From Caenorhabditis elegans (taxonomy: Eukaryota; Nematoda; Chromadorea; Rhabditida; Rhabditidae): a stretch of DNA of 64,000 nucleotides. Location of the stretch: positions 5,704,001 through 5,768,000 of the forward strand of contig NC_003281.10 in assembly GCF_000002985.6 (NCBI RefSeq), given 5' to 3'. The translations under genes and the position numbers were made by a program. Positions 49,651 to 61,800 of this stretch are shown piece by piece. The notes below the pieces were generated by a model, which was not told where the DNA came from, did no database searches, and worked only from the letters and a program-made list of their open reading frames with translations. Within the stretch, counting starts at the first letter, position 1; the number at the start of each line of letters is the position of its first letter.

Positions 49651-51331
49651 TTTTCCATAAACAGAGTTAAATCATATTGTTTAGTTTCCCATGCAGAAAG
49701 TCAGAAAGGTTTTGTATTAGTACAGTGAGAAATTTTGATTTTTCTGAATATATAATCTTGCATTTTGTATCTCTTCTACTAACATACACACAATTTGATT
49801 TTCCTCGTTTTTTCCCATTATTTCGTAGTTGTACAGCTTGTGAGGTGCCAGGTGTCTTCTTTTTCCTGACCAACACAAAAAATACATGGAAACACCAAAT
49901 GCGCACATAAATTTATGGTTTGGTGACCGACTAGCTTTTAGACGAATTGGAAAAGGAAGGAATAAAGAGTGACTAGAAAATTAGTGGTCTCAATGAAAAA
50001 TTGAGTGATGCAGAAGAGAGGATGAAGCACAGATTTGTATTATTTGAGGTCATCTGGATTAAGAGGGCTGAACGGAATGTGTGACATTTGATGGGTGGGA
50101 GGGAAAGAGCTTCCTTCACAATTTCCTATTTTTAGAATGGGAGATATTTTGTAGGATTTTCAAATGTTTTTTTCAGGAAATTTCAAAAAATTCCAAAAAG
50201 AGACTGCAAGAGTGAAACTTTAACCTTTTTGCAACAGCTAACAGGCCTTCAGAACTCGCCAAAACATTTTTAATCCTATAACCACCCCCATGGTAATATA
50301 AAAAGAGCACCACAAAAAAGCGTTGCCATTTATAACCAAAAAACGTGCAAATCACTAATAATATTTGACATGGTTTAACATTGAGTGATTAGTGTAGTAT
50401 ATCACTAGTCTATTCTAGAATACCCAAATAATATGTCATTCCAATTTGTTTACCTCACAAATATCTGAACATCGATGTCTTTTTCCATTCTAAATAGGTT
50501 TTAGATAGCGTCATAGATATGATGATAATAATCTCATATGATATGCGCATTTATTTTTTGAACTCAATATTTAATGTTTATTAAGAAATGTTATCAGAAG
50601 ATAAAGTATTAGGAAGTTTCTTGAACTTTAGATGCCTTGATGATCAAAAGAGAACTTGAAATTTTGAAATTATCACAACGTTCAGCTACGGCGGGAATCC
50701 ATAGAAAACTTTTTATGCTGTCTGTGCTTATTTTTAAGAAACCTACAAACACCCGCCGCCCATGAAACCCATGCCTGCCTTCCAGACGCCTCATGCAGCT
50801 CCTAAAACGTCTTCATTTAAGTGACAATGGTTCAGATAAACTTCCAGTTCCAACACGTAAGCTCCAGATTCTAATACTTTGCAGGAAGCTAGGCAAAAGA
50901 TAGACATGTACGCATGTAGTTCTGCCTACTGTAGGCGTGATAAAATGAACAATTTTAATCTTGTTTTGTGATCCTATAGATTGAGATTTTGATATACCAA
51001 CTTTCAGCAACTATGTCGATTATTCTAGTGTTGCGAATTTAGTTTCAAACATAATAATTTCAAATAATTACGGACAATTATCTCTTACGTTTTGCTTTCA
51101 AATTCTAAAGTTATACTATAATTGCTGTCCCCTTCTTTCAACAAAAAAATCAGTATTCAAGTCTCCAATTTCGTAGGAAGCCCTCTCCTGGTGTTCTCAA
51201 GCACCAACCAAATGCTCAGAACGTCAAAACAAGTGACCAGCTCGCTCGGAGCAGAAACTGCTTCTTACCACTATTAGTAGTCGTCCGTTGACTCCCCCAC
51301 ACCGCTCACTTCCAGAATTCAATCGATGCAT

Positions 51332-51334
<3 letters not shown>

Positions 51335-51420
<86 letters not shown>
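51335..51420 (+). repeat. (GA)n microsatellite upstream of ida-1
   Basis: An almost pure run of about 42 GA units. It ends 175 nt before the ida-1 start codon. Confidence 0.97.
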
Positions 51421-51422
<2 letters not shown>

Positions 51423-51594
51423 GAGATGAGGAGACGTCAAAAGAAAAAAGAGTGACGGAGACGTGAAGGGCGGCGCCGTCTGAGAGTAAGAGAGCTCAGA
51501 GAGTGTGTGTGCTCCAAGCTCCGCCTATCTCTTCGCCATTTTTTCGCGCAAGCGCCCTATGGAGTAGCGGGGGCCGCATCTCTGTGTCATCCGC

Positions 51595-54500
51595 ATGCGC
51601 TTCTTCCACTCAATTATTGTACTACTATTCTCCATTTCTACAGGATCTGCTTTTCTTTTGTACGGTAGGTTTTTACTTTTTTTTAAATTGAAGTATTTTT
51701 TCCCGAAAATTGTCGCCTTCTGACTTAACCCGTAATCTTTCTTCTAATTCTCTATAATCACATGTATTCTCGAGTTCAAATTTTCATTTTATTATTGTTC
51801 TGTTTCTGATTATTTTGACTACATTTTATGAACTCTTTTTGTCCCCACCACATTCCAACGTTTTTTTTTTGAAACTTTATAAAGAAAAGTCCACTGACAA
51901 AATGTTGCGAATTTTATTTCATTCAAATTGCCAGTTGAAAAATTTTTTTATAGGTTTTTTTGTTGCTAAACCTAATTTAATTCCAACATTATTACTTTCC
52001 ACCGCCCCTTTTAATTACGAATAAGTTAATGACTGTAGATATTTATATAAAAATTGAGATTTAAAAAATCAAAAAATTGTCTGATTTTGTTTTGAAACTC
52101 TTCTTTTCAATCATTTATAACTTATTTGTAACTTCACTTATAAAAAATTATCAACTGACAAAATTTTGAATTTTTTAATAATTGTTTCTTGATAAAAAAT
52201 CTGATGGCATTGGTGGCTGACTTTCGAACTATGGTTTTAAAAAAATCAATTTCAGATTTGTTTCAAACAGATTTTTTTTAGTGAATACACATGTAATTAA
52301 ATTTCCATTTAAAATATTTTGGAATGTTTTTTCTATACTTTTTTTGACAATTTTCTCTACAGTTTTCTACAATTATTAAGATTCTAACCAGAATATTTGA
52401 AGTCTGACGTCACAATTTGTTCTCCAATTTTCCCCATTTCTCACAATTCTTCCAGAAATTGGACATGCTCTTCGATCGCTTCAAAAAGAGCAATTTCGAG
52501 TCCAAAAATGTAGTCGTTTTCCCATATTTCTTCCATCTTTTTTCCTTTTTTTCACATTTTTTTCTCATTTTGGTTTTGTTTACCACACATCTTCATCCTT
52601 TTCCAGTACCTTTAAAATACTTGTTGTTTTTCGTTCGTTGCTTTCCTTATTATTTTCCACACTACCTTTTTTTTATATTTTCTAGGTTGTAAATATTCTT
52701 ATAAGACAATTATTCAATACACTAGAGGGCTCTTTGATCGTTCTAAAAATGCACAAACTAATTTTGAGGAGTCTCAGAGCTCTCCCTCTCTTTGAGCTCT
52801 CGGAGCATCAAAAGAAGTAAAGTGGAAATTGGAAATGTTTCTGAATGAGGAAGGAAGACCCTGTTGGTTTTACGAGCTAATGAAGCCCTAGACACTAGTT
52901 TTAATCCCGAAGTTCACAAGTTCCAAATTGATGACTTTTTTGAGGAAATCTAGGACTTCAAATTAGTATAACTTTGAACTATAAAATAATAAAATATCTT
53001 AAAGTATTTCGAGAGTAATTTAGGCAATATGTGTAGCTTGGATGGTAAACTAAATTAGGAAAGTTTGTGATAGATTTTTTGTTTTTAGGAATTATTTAAT
53101 TAAAATACTGTTTATACTTTTTGTTTTCTGCTGAATTTAAATTGATTACTTTGTTGACAACTTTTTGATTGCTCAAATGATTTTCGAGCTAGATTTGTTG
53201 AAAAAAGTTATGGGAATTATAAATTTCTGGTCAATTTTCACGAGAAATTCTCACGGAAATTTGATTTCTGGCAAGAAGGTGTGAGAAGTTCTAGGTAGTG
53301 GAAAGTTGACAATCTGAAAATTTTAGCAAAAATTAGCTAAATTAAATGCAACAATTTCGCAAATTTGTATGCATATGTTGCTAATTTCGACTAGTAATAA
53401 CTGTAAACCTTCAAAATAAAATTGAACTCTTGACACTACTAGCCATAAATCAAATACTTCTTCTTCTTCTTCTTTTTTCAAAACCCACTTGGTCAAGTCT
53501 AAGACAACAAAAACCTTCTAACATCATTGCCCCGGACCCTTATAAGTAGCCCAAAGTTGATTCTATTTATTCCTTCTCCTCTCTCTCACTCACTCTTAAA
53601 AAAGAACGACTACATCTAAAAATACGTCCTCCGAGCAGCATTGACTCCCCCGCCATGGCGTCATATTTATGTGTGTATGCTTGTTGACAATTCCCCCACC
53701 ACCAAAAGTTGTCTGATCTACATCATTGCCCTTTTTTCAACAAAAAGAATGCTATCATCAAATTCTTTACTCATTCTGACTCTTTTTGCGTGACAACTGT
53801 TTCCGCTATTCAAGAAGCTATGGAAGGGATAACAAAAAAAAGAGTTCCGATAGAATATTCAATTAGGTTCGCACGCCTACCAGTGATGTCACGTTGTGTC
53901 TAGAAAATGATTTAGAAAAAAAGCTTAGCTCTCTTGAAAATGCTATGTTTTTGTAAGTAGATGATAAATAATATTCCTAGAAATTAAGCATATCTGCTGA
54001 TTAACAGGGTTGGAGAAAAGGAGTCTGGAGTCTTCATAGCCGGTGGAGCGCACTTGCCTTTTTAGAATTTTTAAAACTTTGGCAAATGCTTGAAGCTGGC
54101 AAATTTAGGAATTGCAGACGCTCTCTATTACACATGAATTCTTGACTCTGAATAATATTTCCACCTTTGTGAGCAATTTTCCTTATGTTTTCTTACATCT
54201 GTTTCTCACATTTCAATTCCTTATAGCCTTTTTTTTCAGCTCGCAAAGCACAAAACACACTTAAAATTTTTCTAGTTTTTGAACACCTGTATGTTTTGGA
54301 GAATGGGAATATATTCAGTTCGTTTAAAATTGGAAGACAAAAGCGTTCAAAATGGTCAATGAACCGTTGCAACAAGAAAAAAAATAAAAATGTTAAAAAA
54401 ACATTGAAAATTAGATTTGACACAAACTGTCAATTAACAATTTTTGAAAGCTACCTTACCCAGGGAGACAAACGGATTCAAAAATGGTGTACTGGTAAAA

Positions 54501-57500
54501 GATCCTTCAAAATTTGAGCGTTTGTATCTCTGATAATAATGTAGTTATTAAACGTTGTCAACTACAAAAATATTTGAATGTTTATTTTGAACTTTTTGCC
54601 AAATAAAATTTTTCTTTTCCAGTTTGCACCGAAAAGGTTACAATAGATCCAACATTTCGATTCAAGTAGCAGTTTGGTTTCTGTTTATTCGTAACAACAA
54701 CGATTCCCAAAATTTCGTGATTTTCAAGACAACAATCAGTGTCTAATATCTAGAAAAATCTTTAGAAAACTTGCATCCTCCCCCTCTTTCCGTCATCAAT
54801 CGTTTTTTTTTCTTTCATTCTCTCTACTTGGAATGACGAATGCTGCTCAGCTGATGAAGACGTTGAGCCGAGAGACGCAGGCAAACCGAGAAAAGCGGAC
54901 GATGACGTCATTCAAATTCAGAAAAAGAACAAGAAATAGTTGGAAATATCGTAGGAAGATGAGGAGCAAAAATAAAACTATGGACGAACTATTGGACGTA
55001 TCAATTTAGGAATATAGCACTTGAAAAGTAATTATCGGATGATGAAAGCTTCTTCTCCTCTCTCTCTCATCATGATACTGAAACTCGAGACTTTGAATAG
55101 ATGGCTGACGCATTTGAGGGTTCTAGTAGGGTACTACTACTACTCATTAATATTTAGTATATAGAAATTCGGGGATCGAAATTTTGACATTTATTTAAAT
55201 TGAGGGTTCTTTAGTTTAGCTATTTGTACTTTTCAAGTTGTTGGCAGCTGGAATTACATTCCTGGACGTGCATTTTTAAAAGTACAATTTTATTTTTTCG
55301 CTGAAAAATTAAAAGTGTTATGAAATGAAAACATGTACGCTTTTAGTTTAAAAAATACCAGCTTTATTACCATTTACTATTTACTTTGCTTAATTTCTTC
55401 TCCTTAAATTTCCCAACTTTTTATTTGTTCAAATGAATTTCAATTTCCTTTCAGAATAGCAAATGAAGTACAATTTGAACTTTGCCCAATTAAGATAGAC
55501 TGACATCCTTGGCGGAACCTAATTACTCATCATCTAAGAGCTATTTTTAGATAAAAATTGGTTTAAAAAATGGGAAACTGCAGTTCATTGTTAGATTTTG
55601 TGAAATTAATCATTTAAAATTGGTGATCAATTGCCAACTAACGAAATTTTAATTGAACTTTGAACAAGTGTATCTCTGCGAAACGACACAATAATTTTAA
55701 GTCTCCAGACAATTTTACAAGCTTATGCCAGAGAAGAAGTCAATGTTCCCGTTATTCAAGCCCACAATTTATAATTCTAACTTTAAATATGTCTTAGAAA
55801 ATTTGAAATCTCAATCCGTGTAGCCTCCCCCGTAATCTGAATCACCCTAATCATTTTGCTTAACGGAGCAGCTGAGCATTCGGAAGTGCATCATTCTCTT
55901 AATCCGATCGTCTTCTTTGGAATTCGATGTTTGATTTGAATTTCCATATGCCATGAGATTCACTGTAACCCGATCCGATTTTATTAAAATAACCTTATCC
56001 TGCAGAAAACAATAAATGTCATGTTTTAACGAGAAAAAAGAAGCAGTAGAGTTATGACATAGGGATTAAAAATGACGTATTCTTGCTTATGGAAAAATGA
56101 GAGATTTGTTGTCAGAAAAACTTTTATTTTGGAATATTTCAAAACACTTCTCAATTCCCAGACATGTCTCAAATTCTCAAATTATTCGTCTTAAAAGAAA
56201 ATTAGGAAAAAGGACAGAAAAAGTGCACACTTTAGCTGATTTTCCGATAACAAATTTTAATGTGCTCGAAAAAATATTTAGGGGTTCATATTCATGTGAC
56301 AGGCACGTTTACAGGCGTACTTACCTATTTTGGGCAAGCAGAGTTGTACTGTTGAAGCTTCAATTATAAACTGGAAAAATACCAGTATTGGGTTAAAATC
56401 CGTTTTTCCGCAACATTCTTTAAGTTCTTTAGTTAGTTAAGACTCTTTAAGTGGGTCTCGCCACGGAACGAAAAGTTATTGGCATATTGCCAAGACCCTC
56501 CAAAATATAAGAACGAGTGCTCTTATGTTAGAATTTATTGAGATTATTCACATCATTCGTCGAAGTTAGATTTTGCCACTTCGAAGCCTGTAAGGACCTT
56601 GATATCGTGGCAAGTCCTCCTGTAGTACCTCTAAAGTATTCTGTAGTATTTTGTGAACAAGCGACGAATAATAATCTTTATTCGTTAGTCTCTTATCCCA
56701 GTTCTTTTTTTTTCAATTTTCCATCTTCCACTGCATCTAATCTCACATTCATGTCATCTCCAGCCTTGCTTCTGGATAACAATACACACACACACACACA
56801 CACACACACAAGTATCCGGAATTGATGCTCCGAAAAACCAAACGAGCAGTTTTATTTTGGCAATTCCGTATACATTTCTGGAGAAGCCTAGAGAACAGAG
56901 AATCAGAGGGTGGAATGAGATGCAGGCTGGCATGAAGGAGAGTCCCTGAATTAGATTAAAAGCCTTTGGAAAAGAGAGAGAGAGAGGGAGAAAATAAGCA
57001 TCGACACAAATAAGGCACCCATGCTCATATAAAATGCTTATTACGATTGGAGGGTCTTGACGCGAAAATTAAAACAGGTGGAATTTTTTAACTACTAGAA
57101 AGTAGAGGTTATAAGCAACTTAAGGGGTCGGTAATGGGTTTTGAGATGAAAAACAACAAAAGTTCAGATGGATCTGAAGAAGTGAAGTTTTGTTGTAAAT
57201 CCTTGAATAAATTAGAAATAGATTTATAAGTCAACCTCTCTTTTTTAAATTCCATCCAACTTCTCGATTATGAATTCATTCTTTTTCCATTCTAATTTCC
57301 ATTTCCAAGTCAGCAGGTGATATAGATTTTCGGTCAGTGACACGCAAAACCAACAAGGCTAAACTAAAATGACAGGGGCAAACCAAGAATTCAACATTTT
57401 TCAGGCTGCAACCTTAGCGAAAATTTATGCGACAATGACGAATCGTGCTATCCAGACGGTGTATTCGGTCAGTGCTACTCATCAGAGAGCGGATCGCCGG

Positions 57501-60500
57501 AGCCAACTGTTCTAGACAACTTAGATGATACTCAACTGGAATTATTGAAACTCGAGTTGACAAGGTTAGTAAATTATGACCGGGAGTTGACATTTGGTGT
57601 CTAAACTGATGAGTGTTATCTTGATGGGCTGTGCCACCGGTCGCATCAAAAGCATCCACAGTACATCATGTCTTAAGCGGAAAAAAGTAGACCGTCTGTC
57701 ACCACTTTAACAGACAGTTATAGAATTACCTTCTTAATATTTAGGCTTGCCGCCAAAGACAAGGATTGGGGAGACGAGGAAACACAATGCGTACTCGCTT
57801 ACTTCAAAATGTCAATGTTCTACCAATTGCAATACGATCCAGACTTCTGTCAAGTCCGAAAACCTGCCAACGTATGGGCACTCATTCAACTAATCGACAC
57901 TGGTCTCACCGAGGATCCGACTATTCTCGACGAGGACGTGAATCCGGAAAATGTGACCGATGAGGATATGGCTCAAATTATCGAGCAACTCAAGGAACCA
58001 TCCCTGCCAACGGAAGAAGATATTGAAGGTATGATTGCAAAGTTTTCCAAAAACATTGCATCGACCGGGAATCGAACCCGGGCCGCCGCGTGGCAGGCGA
58101 GCATTCTACCACTGAACCACCGATGCCTGATTTTTCATAGTTTTCGATCAAAAGAGAACGGCGGAGAAGTGGGACAACCATACAAAACAAATGAATAGTT
58201 CGGTAACTGGTTTAAATGGACGAATAAATAGTATACATCATTAAATCTCCAAAAATTGTCCATTCCGCGTGATGGAATAAATCAAGCATCGGTGGTTCAG
58301 TGGTAGAATGCTCGCCTGCCACGCGGGCGGCCCGGGTTCGATTCCCGGTCGATGCAACTGTTTTGATCTTCTTGGGATCTAACTATTGGGATCTATCTAA
58401 CTATAATAAAATTTTATCTTCAGAAGCTCTTAACGCTCAAAACGAAGATGTGGACGACGAGATCCTTGATCAATATGTCCAAGCTGTCGTCAATAATGAG
58501 AATCCCGACTTTTCCGAACTCTCGGACGGTCAGCTTAACATCTTGATTGGTCGACTCGTCGACTTAAAAAAAAACGTGGAAAATGAGGAAGCTCAATTGT
58601 TGACTGGAGATGGAGAACAAGAAATGGCAGTTCCATTGGATGATCTTGAAGAAAGAGGAGAACAAGCTATTCTAAAGAAAGATATCGAACAAGTTGGAGA
58701 AATTAATCAAGGACTCGATAATACGGAGCACAAGATTGTCAAGGGACGTAAGGATCAAGTAGTAACACGTGTTGATGCCAATCGTGTTTATTTGAAAGTT
58801 CATCTAAAGAATGAAGATCAACTGATGCCATTAATTGAGTTCCTACAAAATACTATTGCAATTCCGAATAATCTTTATTTTGATGATTTCCAGTGAGTTT
58901 TACGAATCGTACATACAAATTATAAGAATCAAATTTTAGGTTTGAAAATGGTCAGTTGTCGATGCGAATCTCAAGATTTGAGGGAGCAAAACCCAAAGCC
59001 GACAAACGAATCGACTCTGTTGAAGGTGTCGCGTCTGCTGTTTGTGAGTTCTCTTTTTCTAATTTTTACGATTTCTTGTTTACCACATGTGTCTAACGTA
59101 TATCTATAATTTGCCAAGTCAATTACAGACAAACGACGAAAGGATATCGCGAGACTCTCCGGAGCCGACGTTCGTGAGACTGGAATTGGGAGTGGAGAGG
59201 TAAGAGTGAGAAAAATACGAAGAAATTCGTTATAATTAGGATACCATTTAATACAATTGAAAATCTATGAAATTCCAGGATGGTAGTCTACCAGTTGAGT
59301 CATCTGAACGCGATTGGCTCTTGATGCCAGTTCTTTTCGTGTGTGCATTCACTGTCACTGCTCTCGGACTCGTCGCCGCCGTGCAGATCGCTAGATCCCG
59401 TCGTCATTACAAGGACAACATCCAACAAATCGCCGAGCAACTTGATGGAAAGAATTCATTCGCCTATCAGGATCTGTGCAGACAAAGAGCCGATGGAGGA
59501 CGTGCTTCAAAGTCAAGCTCAACGTCTTCATGGTGTGAAGAGACTGCTGTTCCGACAATTGATATCTCAACTGGACATGTTGTTTTGGTTAGTTTATAAT
59601 ATTATGCGCTGACATCGACCACAATACACTACATTTTACGCGCAAGTTTTTTGTAACTAGTAGTTTCTGCTGCGGTTTAGGTCTATTTTTTTGGATAATC
59701 GTAGATTTTTCCTACAATTTTCTTAACTTTTAAAAATAGAATAATGCCTGTAAAATTCTGAAAAAAATATGTTAATTACATGGGATTTCAGTTCAGAACG
59801 ACAGTTTTTGAAATTGAAACTGTAATTTTTCAGAGGAAAAAATCCTTCATTTTTTTTAGATAATTGATTAAAAATATAAGTGTCGTATTTCGCACTGAAG
59901 TTATTTCAGTCTGAAATTACTACTCTCTTTCTAGTATAAATATCAAAATTCAATTTTCAATTGTTCCAGAACTTCCTCCAAGAATACCTTTCGGAACCAA
60001 CAAAGATTGAGGCTCAATGGAACGGAATCAAGGATTACCGCAACGAGGAGAGAACGAAGACGAAGGCTGAAAAGTTTGCATCACAGAACAGAACAATTCT
60101 TCCGTGTAAGTGACGTAAACAGAATTATATTCTAAAGGACACTGACGTCATCGGTTTTCAGAGTTAGAATGAGTAAATAAATCTAAATTCTTAGTTCTAA
60201 AAACAGAACATTCTAATCATAATCATGACGTCACTTCCATTTCAGTTGATGACAACATTGTTGACATTGATGGAAAGACCGCTGAAAACGAGGATTTCTA
60301 TCTGAATGCAAGCTTCATCTACGACGATGATCCAAGGTAATATTAATGTCAACATCTACGTTCACCTTAACTTTGTTTTAGACAAGCCGTCTACATTGCT
60401 GCTCAAACTCCAGCTAGCTCCCAGATCGCAGCCTTCTGGCAAACGATCTGGCAACACGGTGTCTGCCTTGTCGTAAACCTCTCCACACCGGAGGAGTGCA

Positions 60501-61585
60501 AGCAAGAGAAGAACTATTGGCCGGATACTGGAAGTGAGGTTCACGGAGCATTTGAAATTCATCTTGTTTCGGAGCACATTTGGTCTGATGACTACCTCGT
60601 TCGATCCTTCTACCTCAAGGTTTGTGTTGGTTTTGCACTAGTAAAATGAAGTCTTGTGAAAAGTATTTTTCTCTCATTTCAATCACTAAACCCAACTTTA
60701 ATTCCAGAATCTCCAAAACAGTCAAACACGAACAATCACCCAATTCCACTACCTTTCATGGCAAAAAGAATCAACACCAACGAGTGCTAAGAGCATTTTG
60801 GAGTTCCGTCGTAAAGTGAACAAGTCATATCGCGGACGATCATCCGCAGTGCTCGTTCACTCTTGGGATGGCTCAGGTCGTACAGGAGTATATTGTGCAG
60901 TTGATGTTCTTTGTGCACGCCTTCTTCGTGGAATCAGGCAAATTGATGTCGTCGCCACCGTTGAACATTTAAGGGACCAGAGAGATGGTAAGTATTTGTT
61001 GATGGTTTAAAAGATTGTTTGTTACTTCAAAAAAAAGTATGTGAGCTGAAACTACACAATGGAAGAGAAATGCCGACATTCGAGGTTTCTTACTTCATTT
61101 TTAACAATATTTAGATTAAAACCTTGTGACAAATACCGCTTTGAACTCAATCTTCTTTCACATCTCCAATTCAGGAAAAAAATCATTTTTCTTAGAATCT
61201 CATAAGTTACCGTAGTCTATTGATCATTATTCCTGAATATATGTTCCCTTGAAATTGCCTATTTCCTCACAGTGGTCAATTGTACTGCTAAATAGCATCC
61301 GTCCATTTCATCTTAAATCCCTCTTTTTATTTATTTCCATGACAAGGCAGCTTCAGGCAAAATGTTTCCCGCAATTTTAAGGGAGAGAAGTTAAGGGACT
61401 TTTCAACAATTTTCAAACAAAAATACTTTTAAAAAGGCTGCCGTAAAGAAATAGCATTTTCTCTTCTGGAAAATATCATCGATAAATTTTCAGGAATGGT
61501 AGCGACCGGAGATCAATTCAAACTCGTTTATGGATGTGTCGCCCAAGAAGTAAACCATCTTCTAAAGTCAATCGCTACTAAATAA
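51595..61585 (+). CDS. ida-1: IDA-1, IA-2/phogrin receptor PTP-like protein (catalytically dead)
   Basis: Twelve exons: 51595-51664, 57405-57564, 57745-58028, 58424-58892, 58940-59043, 59129-59199, 59279-59587, 59970-60105, 60246-60336, 60382-60619, 60708-60987 and 61494-61585, giving 767 residues. Exon 1 encodes a signal peptide (MRFFHSIIVLLFSISTGSAF). Exon 2 has the IA-2 luminal Cys block (CNLSENLCDNDESCYPDGVFGQC). One helix lies at about 400-425, then a basic stretch and a PTP fold. The signature at residues 695-704 is HSWDGSGRTG: the catalytic Cys is Ser, and the WPD loop is WQK. Loss of catalysis is typical of the IA-2 family, which sits on dense-core vesicles and supports neuropeptide release. 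Intron 1 is 5.7 kb and intron 3 holds two tRNA-Gly sequences. The start and symbol fit memory of a 767-residue IDA-1. Confidence 0.95.
51665..57404 (+). other. ida-1 intron 1 (5.7 kb)
   Basis: The intron starts G|GTAGGT and ends TTTTTCAG. It is AT-rich and contains a CA microsatellite at 56783-56811. No nested gene with splice or family support is seen; ORFs at 53709, 54296, 56097 and 56538 are short, AT-rich and isolated. Its size suggests it holds neuronal regulatory elements, which is inference. Confidence 0.7.
56783..56811 (+). repeat. (CA)n microsatellite
   Basis: A run of about 14 AC units, ending before AGTATCCGG. Confidence 0.95.
58057..58126 (-). tRNA. tRNA-Gly(GCC), minus strand, one base short
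   Basis: On the minus strand it reads GCATCGGTGGTTCAGTGGTA, the anticodon loop CTGCCAC, and a T arm GGTTCGATTCC, with acceptor CGATGC. Compared with the plus-strand copy it lacks one G in the GCGGG that forms the 3' side of the anticodon stem (GCGG here), so it is 70 rather than 71 nt. It may be a working variant with a shifted stem, or a pseudo-tRNA. It lies in ida-1 intron 3, opposite to ida-1. Confidence 0.8.
58286..58356 (+). tRNA. tRNA-Gly(GCC)
   Basis: A 71-nt cloverleaf: acceptor GCATCGG with CCGATGC-type pairing, D arm GTTCAGTGGTAGAAT, anticodon stem CTCGC/GCGGG around CTGCCAC (anticodon GCC), T arm CCGGGTTCGATTCCCGG, discriminator A. Internal A-box (TGGTTCAGTGG) and B-box (GGTTCGATTCC) are present. 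It is in ida-1 intron 3 in the same direction as the host gene. Confidence 0.95.
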
Positions 61586-61794
61586 TTAAAATTTTACGCA
61601 ATCGTTGTTCCCCACTACAAAAGAGAGAGTTTTGTCCCCCCATATCCCCCCAGCCGCCGCCCATTCCCCCAGCCCATTTGATCTCTTGAAACATTCCTAA
61701 TTTTATCTCAAAATATTGAGATTTCATATTATTTCATGAAAAAAACAAAGATTTATTCTTCCGAAAAAAGTTATGTCGAAGAAGAAAGAACCCG

Positions 61795-61800
61795 AATAAA
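61795..61800 (+). terminator. ida-1 polyadenylation signal
   Basis: A canonical AATAAA lies 210 nt past the ida-1 stop, in a region that turns C-rich and then A-rich, consistent with a 3' UTR end. Confidence 0.55.

Larger units (their letters stand above)
47638..51594. other. Intergenic region between receptor array and ida-1
   Basis: About 4 kb without a supported coding gene. The ORF at 47891-48100 is short and AT-rich. A degenerate minisatellite lies at about 49270-49650. A long GA repeat lies at 51335-51420. GC content rises at 51420-51600 (GGCGGCGCCGTC, CGCGCAAGCGCC), as expected for the ida-1 promoter and 5' UTR. A TGATAT-rich AT stretch covers 50340-50600. Confidence 0.5.

Noticed and set aside
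58300-58423. Extension of the ida-1 exon 4 frame upstream through the plus-strand tRNA
   Set aside because: The open frame is read through tRNA-Gly and intron sequence. The TATCTTCAG acceptor at 58423 fits the phase left by exon 3.
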